Shown: piece by piece, positions 54,395-63,430 of the stretch
Layout of the letters: every line of letters begins with the position of its first letter
Numbering within the stretch: position 1 is the stretch's first letter
From: Cytophagales bacterium
GTDB taxonomy: Bacteria > Bacteroidota > Bacteroidia > Cytophagales > Cyclobacteriaceae
DNA: 64,000 nt
Direction: 5' to 3'
Assembly (NCBI GenBank): GCA_033344775.1
Contig: JAWPMT010000004.1
Span: 620,001 to 684,000 of the forward strand
Position numbers and translations under genes: made by a program
The notes under the pieces: generated by a model
The model's input: only the letters and a program-made list of their open reading frames with translations
What the model was told of the DNA's origin: nothing
Databases searched by the model: none

Positions 54395-54683
54395 TATTAA
54401 TTCCTTTCATAACTAATCTCTTCCACTCCGGATGGCGTTTGAGGTAAAGCGCTACAAAAGGGCAAAGCGGGACCAATGTAAGGCCTTTTTGCTCAATATC
54501 TTCCAACGCTAATCTTACAATGGCAGACCCCAAACCTTTCCCTTCCATCGATTTAGGAACCTCCGTATGTGTCAAAAAAATCCTATCCTGAGCCAGGATG
54601 TATTCAATTCTCAGCACCGCTTCATCCGTATGCACCTCATACTGCTTTCGTGCTTCATTGTTGATCAATTGATATTCCATCAT
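54387..54683 (-). CDS. Small GNAT-like acetyltransferase (YidJ/CG type)
   Basis: The 98-residue protein matches the short GCN5-related family: RIEYILAQDRIFLTHTEVPK, SMEGKGLGSAIVRLALEDIE (acetyl-CoA loop) and LVPLCPFVALYLKRHPEWKR. It starts at an ATG pair (54683 and 54680). It is the first gene of a two-gene operon with the Fe-S protein, an association seen repeatedly for these two families. Acetyl acceptor unknown. Confidence 0.9.
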   Translation of the reverse strand: MMEYQLINNEARKQYEVHTDEAVLRIEYILAQDRIFLTHTEVPKSMEGKGLGSAIVRLALEDIEQKGLTLVPLCPFVALYLKRHPEWKRLVMKGINIE

Positions 54684-54807
54684 CTCCTTTCGATTCCTTG
54701 GTGAATATAAACTGCAAGTAACTTAAGCCTTATTTTGTTCTACTACCTATTGTGTTTTTCATTATAGCGCTATCCGAATTTGGAGCCAGGGGTGGTCCAG
54801 AGCGGGT

Positions 54808-54830
54808 CAATGCCATTAAGTTAAGATTCG
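54808..54830. repeat. Short intergenic repeat, copy B
   Basis: CAATGCCATTAAGTTAAGAT; partner of the motif at 53064. The two copies flank the VOC and Fe-S/GNAT genes. Confidence 0.35.
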
Positions 54831-54920
54831 TCATAATACGTCATTTTTACCTTGCGCCGGTAATTGATAAATTAATTGAGATATGATATCTTACATGAAT
54901 TACCTAAACCACCTAGACTC

Positions 54921-57900
54921 ATGAAAATCAACTTATTCATCTCCCATGTGCTCATTGGGTTGGGCATACTTGCCTTGCAAGGATGCCCTGAACCTGACAA
55001 AAAACCTGCAAAGGTTTCTTACGCCTACGAAGACCTGTCCACCTCGGAACCAAAAGCCGTTTTGCCCACCGGATCTTCGTCCATCCAAAACCTTCAATTG
55101 ACTTCCGTTGGAGGCATGACCTACGATCAGACAAAAAAGGGTTGGGATCTAAAAAACACAGGGAAAAACAAAGTGGTTTTTCAGGTGAACCTGAATCAGC
55201 CTACTAATCTGCAGATTGCCATTCAGGCTAATTTTGAAGATCCTGTTCAGGTAAGCTCGAATGGCTTTTACGCCGAAGTAAATGGTCGCGAGAGACTTCA
55301 GTTCTCCACCTTTGAAAGCTACGATTACGAAACCAACCTCATGGCGCTTCAGATTCCGGAAAGCTACACCCAATCAGAAGACAACATCATCAAGATTTAT
55401 GAGGTTTACGATCAGCAAAGTGCCGTACATATCAGGAAAGTCCTGTTCTTACCGCAAAAGATCACCAGCTCTGACGGGGTATTGACTACCACGCTTTATA
55501 CCCAGTTTGGAGAAACCGATCTGGTCAAAGGTACCGTCGCGGGGGCCATTTGGACACGGGCTTATGGCCTGAGTGAAACCATGGAAATGATCCCCGGGCC
55601 TACACTTTACTACAATCCGGGAGACCTGCTGGAAGTTAACATCAAGAATCAATTGAACCCCGCTACAAGTCAGGCGCTTCAGGATTATCAGAAGATCATG
55701 GAGGATACGCTAAATCCGGACGAAGTGCTGGCAGGTGATGCCGTCCGAGGTGAGATCAATATCCCGCACAATCTGAACAATACCAACCTGCACGTCCATG
55801 GACTGCATGTAGATCCCTCTAAAGACGATGTAACCATTGTCATCGTACCGGAAGGTGAAAGCAACAAAGGATATGACGCTCCCCACTCCAATCACCCTGT
55901 TCGTAAGATCAAAGACCTGAATCAGTATTCTGTAGCCGATCAAAGCGTAAAAAAGGGAGACTGGCTGTACCAATACCGCATCCCCGAATTTCACCTCCCA
56001 GGTACCCACTGGTTTCACCCACACAAACACGGTTCTACCTCAGCTCAGGTAGAAAATGGGCTGGCAGGAACCATGGTGATCATGGAAAATAAAACCAACG
56101 CCATCGTTCCTTATCCCGGAGAAGCGAACAGTGTGGATAATGGCAAAAAGACTCAAAACGATTATAAATTGGATCACTGGAGAGGAAAACATGACCGGGT
56201 ACTGACCATTCAGGAGATCACCAATTATGGGCTGCAATTTGGTAAGGGAAACGCACAAGGTAAAGTAGCTGACCCTAAAAATGGTAAGCAAATAGACCTC
56301 ACGGTCAATGGTGAGGATAGTTTGGTCATCAGTATGCGGCCAGGGCAGCTGGAGCGCTGGCGACTGGTGAATGCCGGGACCAACCACCGGGCGTTCAGTC
56401 ATGTCTGGCTAGGAAAAATAGTTGGAGCGGATTCTTCCTATCAGGTCGGCAAAAACAAAAACGGCAAGCCCATTTATGCACCAAAAGTACAATCCGCAGA
56501 TATGTACATGGTGGCTACTGACGGCATTTCTCACGCGAAAAAGACCAAAGTAACAGCAAGCAAACCCGCGCTACTGGCTCCCGGTAATCGGACCGACTTT
56601 TTGGTTTCCCTGGAACAGGGCGACTACATCTTATTCAAAAATTATGCCCCACCTTATGGTTTGGTTTTGTTGGATAGTCTCGGCAATACCATCTACAAGT
56701 CGAATGATGAGACAACCCGCTTTAATCCGGCGCGTCTGGCGCTATTGGGCTATGACGATGCCTATTTGTTCAAACCAACTGGAACAACACCTGATAATTA
56801 TATGGGATTCCAGCACCTTTGGAACGAATCAGAAGTGCCAACAAAGAAATCTGTGGTTCCTATCCTGAAAGTGAAGCCAACAGCAACTACTGATGGCGAC
56901 TTTTTGGAAATGGATTTTAAAGTATCGGCCGAATTTGGTAGTGGTACAGGATTCACACCGGTGAACAACAATGATGGCGTCATTTCAGATGGTGAATTAA
57001 TGTGGATCAACGTGAAAGGGACGCCTGTCAGTGGAAATGAATCACCGTACATGCCCAATAATGATTATCTGAGCAGGATCTCACCTGCGGCTCCTGACCA
57101 GGGGTTGAAGCCCCCTGCCTATGTCGCCCCGATCAATAATAACGATATCCTGCAATCCAGGCCGGTCATCTTTGATATTTCAGGTACTGCCGTGAAGGTG
57201 ATTAACAATAATAATCCGGAGAATGCCATTACGGTGAATCAATTCACACTCAATGGAAGAGAATTCTTTTTGAACGATCCCATCGGAAATACCCACGCCA
57301 ACGAAGATCATATCCAGAAAGGATATAAAAGCCCTGTTGATGATGAATACGCTAAAGACAGACGTAACATCACTCAGAAGTTGGAATATGTAAATGCCGT
57401 ACCTATTCAGTGGAACACGAACAGAGTAGATGACCATTGGTATTACGTCAATCCGGGCTATTATCAAGACATCATGCTGGAGGAGGATAAAAAAACTTAC
57501 GAGTTTGATGGCAAAGGAAAACCTAGTTGGTATGCCGTATCTGGCATTCCGAATAAGGACGATAAGCCTCAAATGGCCGTCGTGAACCCAAAAAACAGAA
57601 AAGCTGAAGTCAATAAAGGCAACATTCCCGGTCTGCCAATTGCGACTACTGCGGAAGAGTGGATACTGATCAATAACTCTGATGTAGGTCACCCATTTCA
57701 CATCCACATCAATCCTTTCTTCATTGTAGAAGTGGGCCAGTTAGGATATGAAAACTATAAGATTGAAAGTAAGGGGGACACTATAGCCGATTGGTTCATG
57801 AGAGCGAAAACGGCCGAAGGTGGCGACTGGCCACAAAGGGATAAAAAACCTGCATTGGGTGCTAAAGAAAGTGCCATTCCAGGTACCATCTACAAAGGTG

Positions 57901-58145
57901 AAATTGATGTGGATGGCATCGTCGGCAACTGGTGGGATACCATAGTGGTCCCGGCCCATGGCTATGTAAAAGTCCGATACTGGATGAACGTGCCTGAGCA
58001 GTCCAATAATGAAGATATCAATAGGATCACGGTGACAGACGATGTGAATCGTACAGGTATATGGGTCTACCACTGTCACATCCTTCGCCATGAAGACCGG
58101 GGCATGATGATGCCAGTCATCACCAGACCTGGCGTAGAGAAATGA
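54921..58145 (+). CDS. Very large multicopper oxidase lipoprotein
   Basis: The ATG at 54921, rather than a TTG at 54876, begins a lipoprotein signal (MKINLFISHVLIGLGILALQ with Cys in LQGC), giving 1,074 residues, about twice a normal laccase. All four copper motifs are present: NLHVHGLHV (about 290), GTHWFHPHKHG (about 363), VGHPFHIHINPF (about 925) and VYHCHILRHEDRGMMM (about 1050). The first 190 residues form an extra beta domain, and there is long inserted sequence between the cupredoxin domains. It is expected to oxidise phenols or metal ions with reduction of oxygen at the cell surface; substrate unknown. Confidence 0.93.
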   Translation: MKINLFISHVLIGLGILALQGCPEPDKKPAKVSYAYEDLSTSEPKAVLPTGSSSIQNLQLTSVGGMTYDQTKKGWDLKNTGKNKVVFQVNLNQPTNLQIAIQANFEDPVQVSSNGFYAEVNGRERLQFSTFESYDYETNLMALQIPESYTQSEDNIIKIYEVYDQQSAVHIRKVLFLPQKITSSDGVLTTTLYTQFGETDLVKGTVAGAIWTRAYGLSETMEMIPGPTLYYNPGDLLEVNIKNQLNPATSQALQDYQKIMEDTLNPDEVLAGDAVRGEINIPHNLNNTNLHVHGLHVDPSKDDVTIVIVPEGESNKGYDAPHSNHPVRKIKDLNQYSVADQSVKKGDWLYQYRIPEFHLPGTHWFHPHKHGSTSAQVENGLAGTMVIMENKTNAIVPYPGEANSVDNGKKTQNDYKLDHWRGKHDRVLTIQEITNYGLQFGKGNAQGKVADPKNGKQIDLTVNGEDSLVISMRPGQLERWRLVNAGTNHRAFSHVWLGKIVGADSSYQVGKNKNGKPIYAPKVQSADMYMVATDGISHAKKTKVTASKPALLAPGNRTDFLVSLEQGDYILFKNYAPPYGLVLLDSLGNTIYKSNDETTRFNPARLALLGYDDAYLFKPTGTTPDNYMGFQHLWNESEVPTKKSVVPILKVKPTATTDGDFLEMDFKVSAEFGSGTGFTPVNNNDGVISDGELMWINVKGTPVSGNESPYMPNNDYLSRISPAAPDQGLKPPAYVAPINNNDILQSRPVIFDISGTAVKVINNNNPENAITVNQFTLNGREFFLNDPIGNTHANEDHIQKGYKSPVDDEYAKDRRNITQKLEYVNAVPIQWNTNRVDDHWYYVNPGYYQDIMLEEDKKTYEFDGKGKPSWYAVSGIPNKDDKPQMAVVNPKNRKAEVNKGNIPGLPIATTAEEWILINNSDVGHPFHIHINPFFIVEVGQLGYENYKIESKGDTIADWFMRAKTAEGGDWPQRDKKPALGAKESAIPGTIYKGEIDVDGIVGNWWDTIVVPAHGYVKVRYWMNVPEQSNNEDINRITVTDDVNRTGIWVYHCHILRHEDRGMMMPVITRPGVEK

Positions 58146-58172
58146 ACGACGAGACCAAGATTTAATGATGCT

Positions 58173-58202
58173 GACAGGTGGCTATGCCACCTGTCTTTTT
58201 TT
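58173..58202 (+). terminator. Intrinsic terminator of the multicopper oxidase gene
   Basis: GACAGGTGGC (58173-58182), 3-nt loop, GCCACCTGTC (58186-58195), then TTTTTTT: perfect 10-bp stem. Confidence 0.93.
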
Positions 58203-58401
58203 AACACAAATTATGCAATAAGTATCTTTTACCCATAAGGCAGACGAAAGCTCTTTTTAGGATTTACTACAAGAATCCATTTACGAACCTGTGAACCCAT
58301 CATCTCTCTGAGGCGTATTTCATTGAGTTGAGACTATTGTTTTATTGTTGATTACTGAAACTTAACCAATTTGGATTTTTAATAGAGTTAAAGCTTAGTT
58401 T

Positions 58402-58690
58402 CTATTTCCTATGGTAAATAGCGGCAATTTCCTTTGTATACCACTCAGAATGAAAGTACGACGGCAATAAAATTGGAACTAAATACTTTGATGTTGCCAG
58501 TGCTCTTTTGATCTTAAGCCTCCAGTTGTCTCCACTTTCAATTCCTTCTTTATCCCTAAAAACCTTTACTTCCTTCCTCCCAGAGCCTCTTATAACTAAT
58601 CTTGAAACAATGGCAGAAATAGCTCTTCCATCCATCTTTTTGGGGCGTTTTCCTCAGGTAGCTTGCAAATACATCATATTCGTATGCCAT
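58402..58690 (-). pseudogene. Frameshifted TIR-domain gene
   Basis: Two frames together make a TIR domain. From the ATG at 58690 frame 1 reads MAYEYDVFASYLRKTPQKDG, a typical TIR start. From 58635 the next frame reads EVKVFRDKEGIESGDNWRLK, then ALATSKYLVPILLPSYFHSE and WYTKEIAAIY, the TIR core with the catalytic Glu of the WxxxE motif. The shift falls at CCCCAAAAAG, where one extra base separates the frames. The gene also ends soon after WYTKE, so a C-terminal partner domain is missing. Decay, a sequencing error in the homopolymer or programmed frameshifting would each explain it. TIR enzymes cleave NAD and are common in phage defence. Confidence 0.7.
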
Positions 58691-58767
58691 GCGTTCTGCT
58701 ATTCAACTATTGAGCTAAAAAGCGTTTTAATGATTTTCAGGTTTGTAAGGGGCTTTTTACTCAAGAA

Positions 58768-59664
58768 TTAAACATGATATATAAATGTCATTCTTCCATT
58801 TGGTGAATCTGGATCTTCCGGTGTATTTGCATTCCCACTGCGATGCATTGCCCATGTTCCACTGTTACTAGGGTGAAAAGTCCAGTGTTGGGGCAAAGCA
58901 CGACCCTTAAGTATGTTTGAACCTAAGTTAGTTAGTCCTTGAGGGTCTTTTGGTCCTCGATTTTGCTTTGTTTTAACACCTGCCATCCAAGCAGCGTATG
59001 CAGCTAATGCTCTGGCAACGAAATTGTCGACGAGGACTTCTTCAGGATGATCAACGATTGGAATGGGACCAGGTCGTTGCTGTCCTGTGGTCAGAAAACC
59101 ACCGGCTGCTATTATCTCCAGTCGTTTATTATGGAGTGGCGTATCAACCGCAAACGACTCCCACTCATGGTCAGCGCTATACATAGTTCTGTTTGCATTC
59201 GCATAATTGTGAGTTTGGCTTGCAGCACTCCACAATTGATCGTATTCATTCCATAGCGTTAACCAGGCAGGTGCAATAATTTTCCTGCGTCCATTAGCAG
59301 GTTCAATATATCCATTGTCCTCAACATGGGTAACGAATCCATAAGTTGGATAAAACTCATCAGAAAGTTTTTTATGGTGGATTTCTCCATCTGAGACCCA
59401 TTTACCCTTTTCTATTCCAGCCAGTTGAAAAGGTTGCATCTGTTGAGTTGAATTATTGTCAACCTTTGCATGAAGCTGAGCAGCTTGTTTCACTTGAGAG
59501 GAACTGATAACCATATCTTGCAGCTTTCTTTGAGCAACAGCGTCTGGCCGATTATCAACAAATCCAATACCTGGTTTTCCAATACTTTTCTTCTGACCAA
59601 CAGATTTAGCAATCGCTCTATTTTTATTCTCTTTCGGCTTTTCTACTTGTTCATACATATTCAT
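58768..59664 (-). CDS. Putative contractile injection system cargo with unrecognised C-terminal domain
   Basis: The 298-residue protein has no signal peptide. Residues 35-80 (GFVDNRPDAVAQRKLQDMVI, then QVKQAAQLHA and QQMQPFQLA) match the recurring N-terminal leader of Bacteroidota proteins linked to extracellular contractile injection systems, often ahead of DUF4157 or toxin domains. The remaining 215 residues are rich in Trp, His and Tyr (SDEFYPTYGFVTHVEDNGYI; AWLTLWNEYDQLW; PQHWTFHPSNSGTWAMHRSG) and match no toxin family I know. No injection system genes are in the window. The TIR fragment follows on the same strand after 77 bp. Confidence 0.78.
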   Translation of the reverse strand: MNMYEQVEKPKENKNRAIAKSVGQKKSIGKPGIGFVDNRPDAVAQRKLQDMVISSSQVKQAAQLHAKVDNNSTQQMQPFQLAGIEKGKWVSDGEIHHKKLSDEFYPTYGFVTHVEDNGYIEPANGRRKIIAPAWLTLWNEYDQLWSAASQTHNYANANRTMYSADHEWESFAVDTPLHNKRLEIIAAGGFLTTGQQRPGPIPIVDHPEEVLVDNFVARALAAYAAWMAGVKTKQNRGPKDPQGLTNLGSNILKGRALPQHWTFHPSNSGTWAMHRSGNANTPEDPDSPNGRMTFIYHV

Positions 59665-60223
59665 CTGTTTTTAATATGTTCTACATTGGTCAGATGTAAT
59701 TCGCCATTTTCACATAATCTTTGTTTAACAAATTTGTGCGGGTTCATTTCAAACCTTTCAATTTGTTTCTGGTGTTTGTCATAGGCTTTTTCTATGCCTT
59801 TAACATCAATAATAAGAACACCTCGGTGCATTTATCCACCTTATACATTCAGATGCCAAGTTTTCTAATTTCCAGCAACAAATGCGTTCTTAAGCATTTG
59901 TTGTCGATAATAAGTTCACCCTCATTTTATCTACAATATAACCCCTACCCCTTCAATCACCAACCCATTTCATGCAAAAATTAGACCCCTCAGCACACCT
60001 TACCCTCCTTTTCTCATGGTCTCCAGCACTTTTTATAAATGGATCAAGCTCTCGGGAACACACAAATCCGGGCTAGCACCGAATAACGCACCTTTATTTT
60101 GAGACGGGGTAATGGATTATGAACCTAAAATGTCCCTCCAACTGGGAACAAGCCATTTTAAAACTAGCTTTCTAAAGTGCAATCGATGATTGAGATGCAC
60201 TTGGCAAGAAGAATACTGATAAC
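59665..60223. other. Intergenic region without recognisable gene
   Basis: 559 bp between two minus-strand genes. It is AT-rich near 59700-59950; plus-strand frames starting at 59470 and 59721 have low-complexity content and are not convincing. The promoter of the cargo gene should lie near 59670-59720. Confidence 0.45.
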
Positions 60224-61087
60224 TTAAACCACAACTTCCTCACCTTCTCTAGCCAAGAAACAATTCTTGAATCTCTGTTGGCAATCTCTTTCAATTTCTC
60301 TGAGGAAAACGTCATCATGGTCCGGATCATGATGAGTGATATACAGATTTTTGGCACCTGACTTTTCAGCTACTTCCATGGCCTGGCTGAAACTGCTGTG
60401 GCCCCATCCTCTGTGTTCCTGCAGCTCCTTGTCTGTATATTGGGCTTCATGGATCAGTAGGTCCGCACCTTCACAAAAAGTCACAAAATCCTCATCTAAG
60501 GTTTCTCCATGCTCAAAATCCGTACTGATTACGACGGTCTTGCCGTAACCGGATAACTTAAAACTATAAGCATCTCCCGGATGGTTGTTTTTGTAATAGG
60601 TAAACGTCACCTTGTTATCTAATGACAACAATTTCTGAAAGTCCTCATTTGTAAAAAAACACATGTTGGAACCCATGTTTTCCAACTGAACTGGAAAGAA
60701 CTCACTATGCATTTGCTTTTCAAAAACATTCTCCAACTTTTTGGTTTCATCGGCCAAATAATGAGGCGAGAAGATCGCAATTTTCTGATCTGGCAGGTAT
60801 GCAGGTATGAAAAAGGGTAAACCCTGGATATGGTCCCAATGGAAATGGCTAAAGTGGATCAGTATATTCTCCTTCCGCGGTATATTGCCACTCATCATGT
60901 CTTTTCCCAATTGTCGAATTCCAGTTCCAGCATCAAAAATGATTGAGGTTCCGTGGTGCTTGTCTCCTGCCAGCAATTCCAAATAAAAGCAAGTGGTATT
61001 ACCTCCAAATTCACTCATTGCAGGTTCGCATATGGGAATAGAACCACGCACACCATAAAATTTTATTTTCCAAACCGCATCATTCAT
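60224..61087 (-). CDS. Metallo-beta-lactamase-fold hydrolase
   Basis: The 287-residue protein has the MBL metal motif in LIHFSHFHWDHIQGLPFFIP (HxHxDH), an N-terminal KIKFYGVRGSIPICEPAMSE of the type found in phosphodiesterase-like members, FGGNTTCFYLE, DLLIHEAQYTDKELQEH and ITHHDPDHDD (late metal histidine). The RGSIP start and the Asp-His pair resemble the RNase Z / cyclic nucleotide phosphodiesterase branch. It is soluble and the substrate is not determined. Confidence 0.9.
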   Translation of the reverse strand: MNDAVWKIKFYGVRGSIPICEPAMSEFGGNTTCFYLELLAGDKHHGTSIIFDAGTGIRQLGKDMMSGNIPRKENILIHFSHFHWDHIQGLPFFIPAYLPDQKIAIFSPHYLADETKKLENVFEKQMHSEFFPVQLENMGSNMCFFTNEDFQKLLSLDNKVTFTYYKNNHPGDAYSFKLSGYGKTVVISTDFEHGETLDEDFVTFCEGADLLIHEAQYTDKELQEHRGWGHSSFSQAMEVAEKSGAKNLYITHHDPDHDDVFLREIERDCQQRFKNCFLAREGEEVVV

Positions 61088-61472
61088 ATGTAAAATCTAT
61101 CATTTTGTTCCCAAATCTGAATAAGCATCAGGTAAAGCGTTCAAGTTGGGAGTTTGTTCAGCATCTTTGACTTTTCAAATTTGATCAACACTTTGAATTG
61201 TCTCGACAGGTTAATCAACGATCAAGCGTATAGTACTTTAACAGGGACTTTTATGCTTAGTTAACAAGAGTAGGCATGAGGAAACTTCGATCACCCTGAC
61301 TTGTAATTTCTGCGTGAGGTATGGATCAGCATGAATGCAATCAGAATCGTCTGGGAGGTTCCAAAGGTCAAACGTGTAAATCGACCCCCTTGGGCTAGGT
61401 ATCAAAATTAGTTTAAGTCATTGTACACATATCTAGTCCAATTCCATCCTCGATTTTGCTAATTTCTGCGAA

Positions 61473-61530
61473 ATGGATAGTTACTTCTTTGATATGGATA
61501 AGTACCAGTTGCAACCAATTTCTAATTTTC
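61473..61530 (+). promoter_or_regulatory. Direct-repeat operator before the second SDR-linked AraC gene
   Basis: ATGGATAGTTAC at 61473 and ATGGATAAGTAC at 61494 are 21 bp apart; TAATTTTC (near TAnnTTTG) starts at 61523, 29 bp after the second repeat. This is the same geometry as boxes 1-4 with a different half-site sequence. Confidence 0.65.
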
Positions 61531-61540
61531 CCCAATCAAT

Positions 61541-62449
61541 ATGAGTGAGATCATTCACATCAAAAGCCTTGATCAGTTCTATGCCGGAATGAAGGCTCCC
61601 AAACCGCCCCACCCTTTGATTTCAGTCATCAGAAAGTGGCCTAAAATGGACTTTGATTCAAGTAATCTGAAAATGGTAAGTGATCTCTATTACATGGGTA
61701 TGAAAACTCACGTGACTGGAGGATTCAAATACGGACGAGGCGTGTATGATTACGAAGAGGGGACGCTTGTATTCATTGGAGCTGGGCAAGTATACTCCCT
61801 GTCAAATCAGAAGCCAGATGCACAGATGGAGGGTTGGACGATCATGTTCCATCCTGACCTGATCAGAAAGTATGAGCTAGGGAAGAAAATCAAAAATTAC
61901 TCTTTCTTTCGTTACGAAATCAGTGAGGCGCTACACCTTCCGCTAGAAGAACGTCAATTCTTAAGTGCACTCGTCGATTCTATCGAAAGAGAAATCATTG
62001 ACAATAAAGATCAGCACGCAGAAGAGCTCATCGTGCAAAATCTTTCTACGATTTTGATGTACTGTGATCGCTATTATGGCAGTCAATTTCATAGAAGAAG
62101 TCAGACCAATGAAGATGTAGTCACGAAATTTCAGGATTTCCTTGAAGTGTATTTCAACTCATCGGAATTGAGTGAAGCTGGGCTCCCATCGATAGATACA
62201 TGTGGTAAAGAGCTCAACATGTCCGGTGCCTATCTAAGTGATCTATTGAGGATACAAACAGGTAAAAGTGCTAAGGATCACATCCATGGATATTTGATTG
62301 AACAGGCGAAAAACAAATTGCTTAACTCAAGGACTCCAGTCACGCATATAGCGCTTGGCTTTGGATTCAAGTATCCTCAAAACTTCACTAAACTCTTCAA
62401 AGCGAAAACCGGACTAAGTCCAAATGAATACAGAAAAACCAATGAATAA
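61541..62449 (+). CDS. AraC-family regulator, SDR-linked, copy 2
   Basis: The 302-residue protein is a full-length paralogue of the regulator at 48379: HPLISVIRKWPKMDFDSSNL, GRGVYDYEEGTLVFIGAGQV, EGWTIMFHPDLIRKYELGKK, and the DNA-binding domain with ELNMSGAYLSDLLRIQTGKS, AKDHIHGYLIEQAKNKLL and FGFKYPQNFTKLFKAKTGLS. The gene starts 11 bp after its -7-like box, the same short leader as copy 1. The SDR gene follows after 8 bp, so regulator and enzyme are one operon here. Confidence 0.92.
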   Translation: MSEIIHIKSLDQFYAGMKAPKPPHPLISVIRKWPKMDFDSSNLKMVSDLYYMGMKTHVTGGFKYGRGVYDYEEGTLVFIGAGQVYSLSNQKPDAQMEGWTIMFHPDLIRKYELGKKIKNYSFFRYEISEALHLPLEERQFLSALVDSIEREIIDNKDQHAEELIVQNLSTILMYCDRYYGSQFHRRSQTNEDVVTKFQDFLEVYFNSSELSEAGLPSIDTCGKELNMSGAYLSDLLRIQTGKSAKDHIHGYLIEQAKNKLLNSRTPVTHIALGFGFKYPQNFTKLFKAKTGLSPNEYRKTNE

Positions 62450-62457
62450 ATGATCCT

Positions 62458-63363
62458 ATGAAAAAAACGGCCTTCGATATCACCGAGAACAAAGACTTAA
62501 AGGGAAAAGTATTTCTTATCACCGGAGCCTATTCTGGACTTGGCGCAGCCACAACGAAGGCACTACTCAAAGCCAGGGCCAATGTAATCGGGACTGGACG
62601 AAATGCCAAATCACAGGCCGAATTCACAAAAGAACTAAAGGAAGACGCCTCGATTCCTTTTGAAGAAGGACAGCTCGACATGTCCCAAACAATGGACTTA
62701 AGAGACCTGTCTTCTGTCAGGAATTTTACCCAGTATGTCAAAGGCAAATACAAACAAATCGATTGCCTTATCAATAATGCTGGCGTCATGTTTACGCCTC
62801 CAGGTAAAACAAAAGATGGATTCGAAACACAATTTGGAACCAATGTGATCGGCCATTTTCTCCTTGCTAAACTATTGGCCGATATCACCAACCGCCAGGT
62901 TTGGCTATCCTCAAAGGGACATACGAGGTTGGGTGCTCCTCGAATCGATCTTGATCAAGTTAAAGAAGTAGACGATTCCAATTATGATACAACCTGGCGC
63001 TATCAGCAAGCCAAACTGGGAAATATTCTGCTAGCAAAACAGTTCAATTTGGAGTTTCCTAACCTGGTATCTGCATCAGTTCATCCGGGATTGGTACAAA
63101 CAAACCTCGGCCGATCCATGAAGCTCAGTCAAAAACTACGCTTCATGATCACCAATCCTCTGATGATGATGAGCATGCAAAATGCGGAACAAGGTGCATC
63201 AACACAGGTAATGGTTGCCACCATGCCCGAAAAGGAATTGGTAAAAGGAGCTTATTACGCTGATTGTCAGGTCTCCGAAGAGGCTGAAAGTGCCAAAAAC
63301 ATGGATGATGCGAAAAAACTGTTCGATTACTGCGATACTGTGACCAGTAGTTTCCAATCATAG
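62458..63363 (+). CDS. Retinol dehydrogenase/WWOX-like SDR
   Basis: The 301-residue protein has GKVFLITGAYSGLGAATTKA (TGxxxGxG), a DLSSV-type strand (DLRDLSSVRNFTQYV), LINNAGVMFTPPG, FGTNVIGHFLLAKLL, VWLSSKGH and catalytic WRYQQAKLGN (YxxxK). The insertion before YxxxK and the NNAGVM motif place it near plant and bacterial WWOX/retinol dehydrogenase-like SDRs rather than the classical ones at 43938 and 49417. It is translated from the same operon as the AraC gene upstream (8-bp gap). Substrate unknown. Confidence 0.9.
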   Translation: MKKTAFDITENKDLKGKVFLITGAYSGLGAATTKALLKARANVIGTGRNAKSQAEFTKELKEDASIPFEEGQLDMSQTMDLRDLSSVRNFTQYVKGKYKQIDCLINNAGVMFTPPGKTKDGFETQFGTNVIGHFLLAKLLADITNRQVWLSSKGHTRLGAPRIDLDQVKEVDDSNYDTTWRYQQAKLGNILLAKQFNLEFPNLVSASVHPGLVQTNLGRSMKLSQKLRFMITNPLMMMSMQNAEQGASTQVMVATMPEKELVKGAYYADCQVSEEAESAKNMDDAKKLFDYCDTVTSSFQS

Positions 63364-63430
63364 CTCTGCTAATCCTTTTGGAAAGGTCACTAACCATCAG
63401 GTTTTAGTCCTCAATCATTGATTTTAAGAA

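Noticed and set aside
54876-54920. TTG-initiated extension of the multicopper oxidase
   Set aside because: The ATG at 54921 puts the lipoprotein signal at the N-terminus; the extension would prevent export.
55710-58091. Long minus-strand frames (up to 175 codons) opposite the multicopper oxidase
   Set aside because: The plus strand carries all four copper-binding motifs; the antisense frames are hydrophobic shadows.
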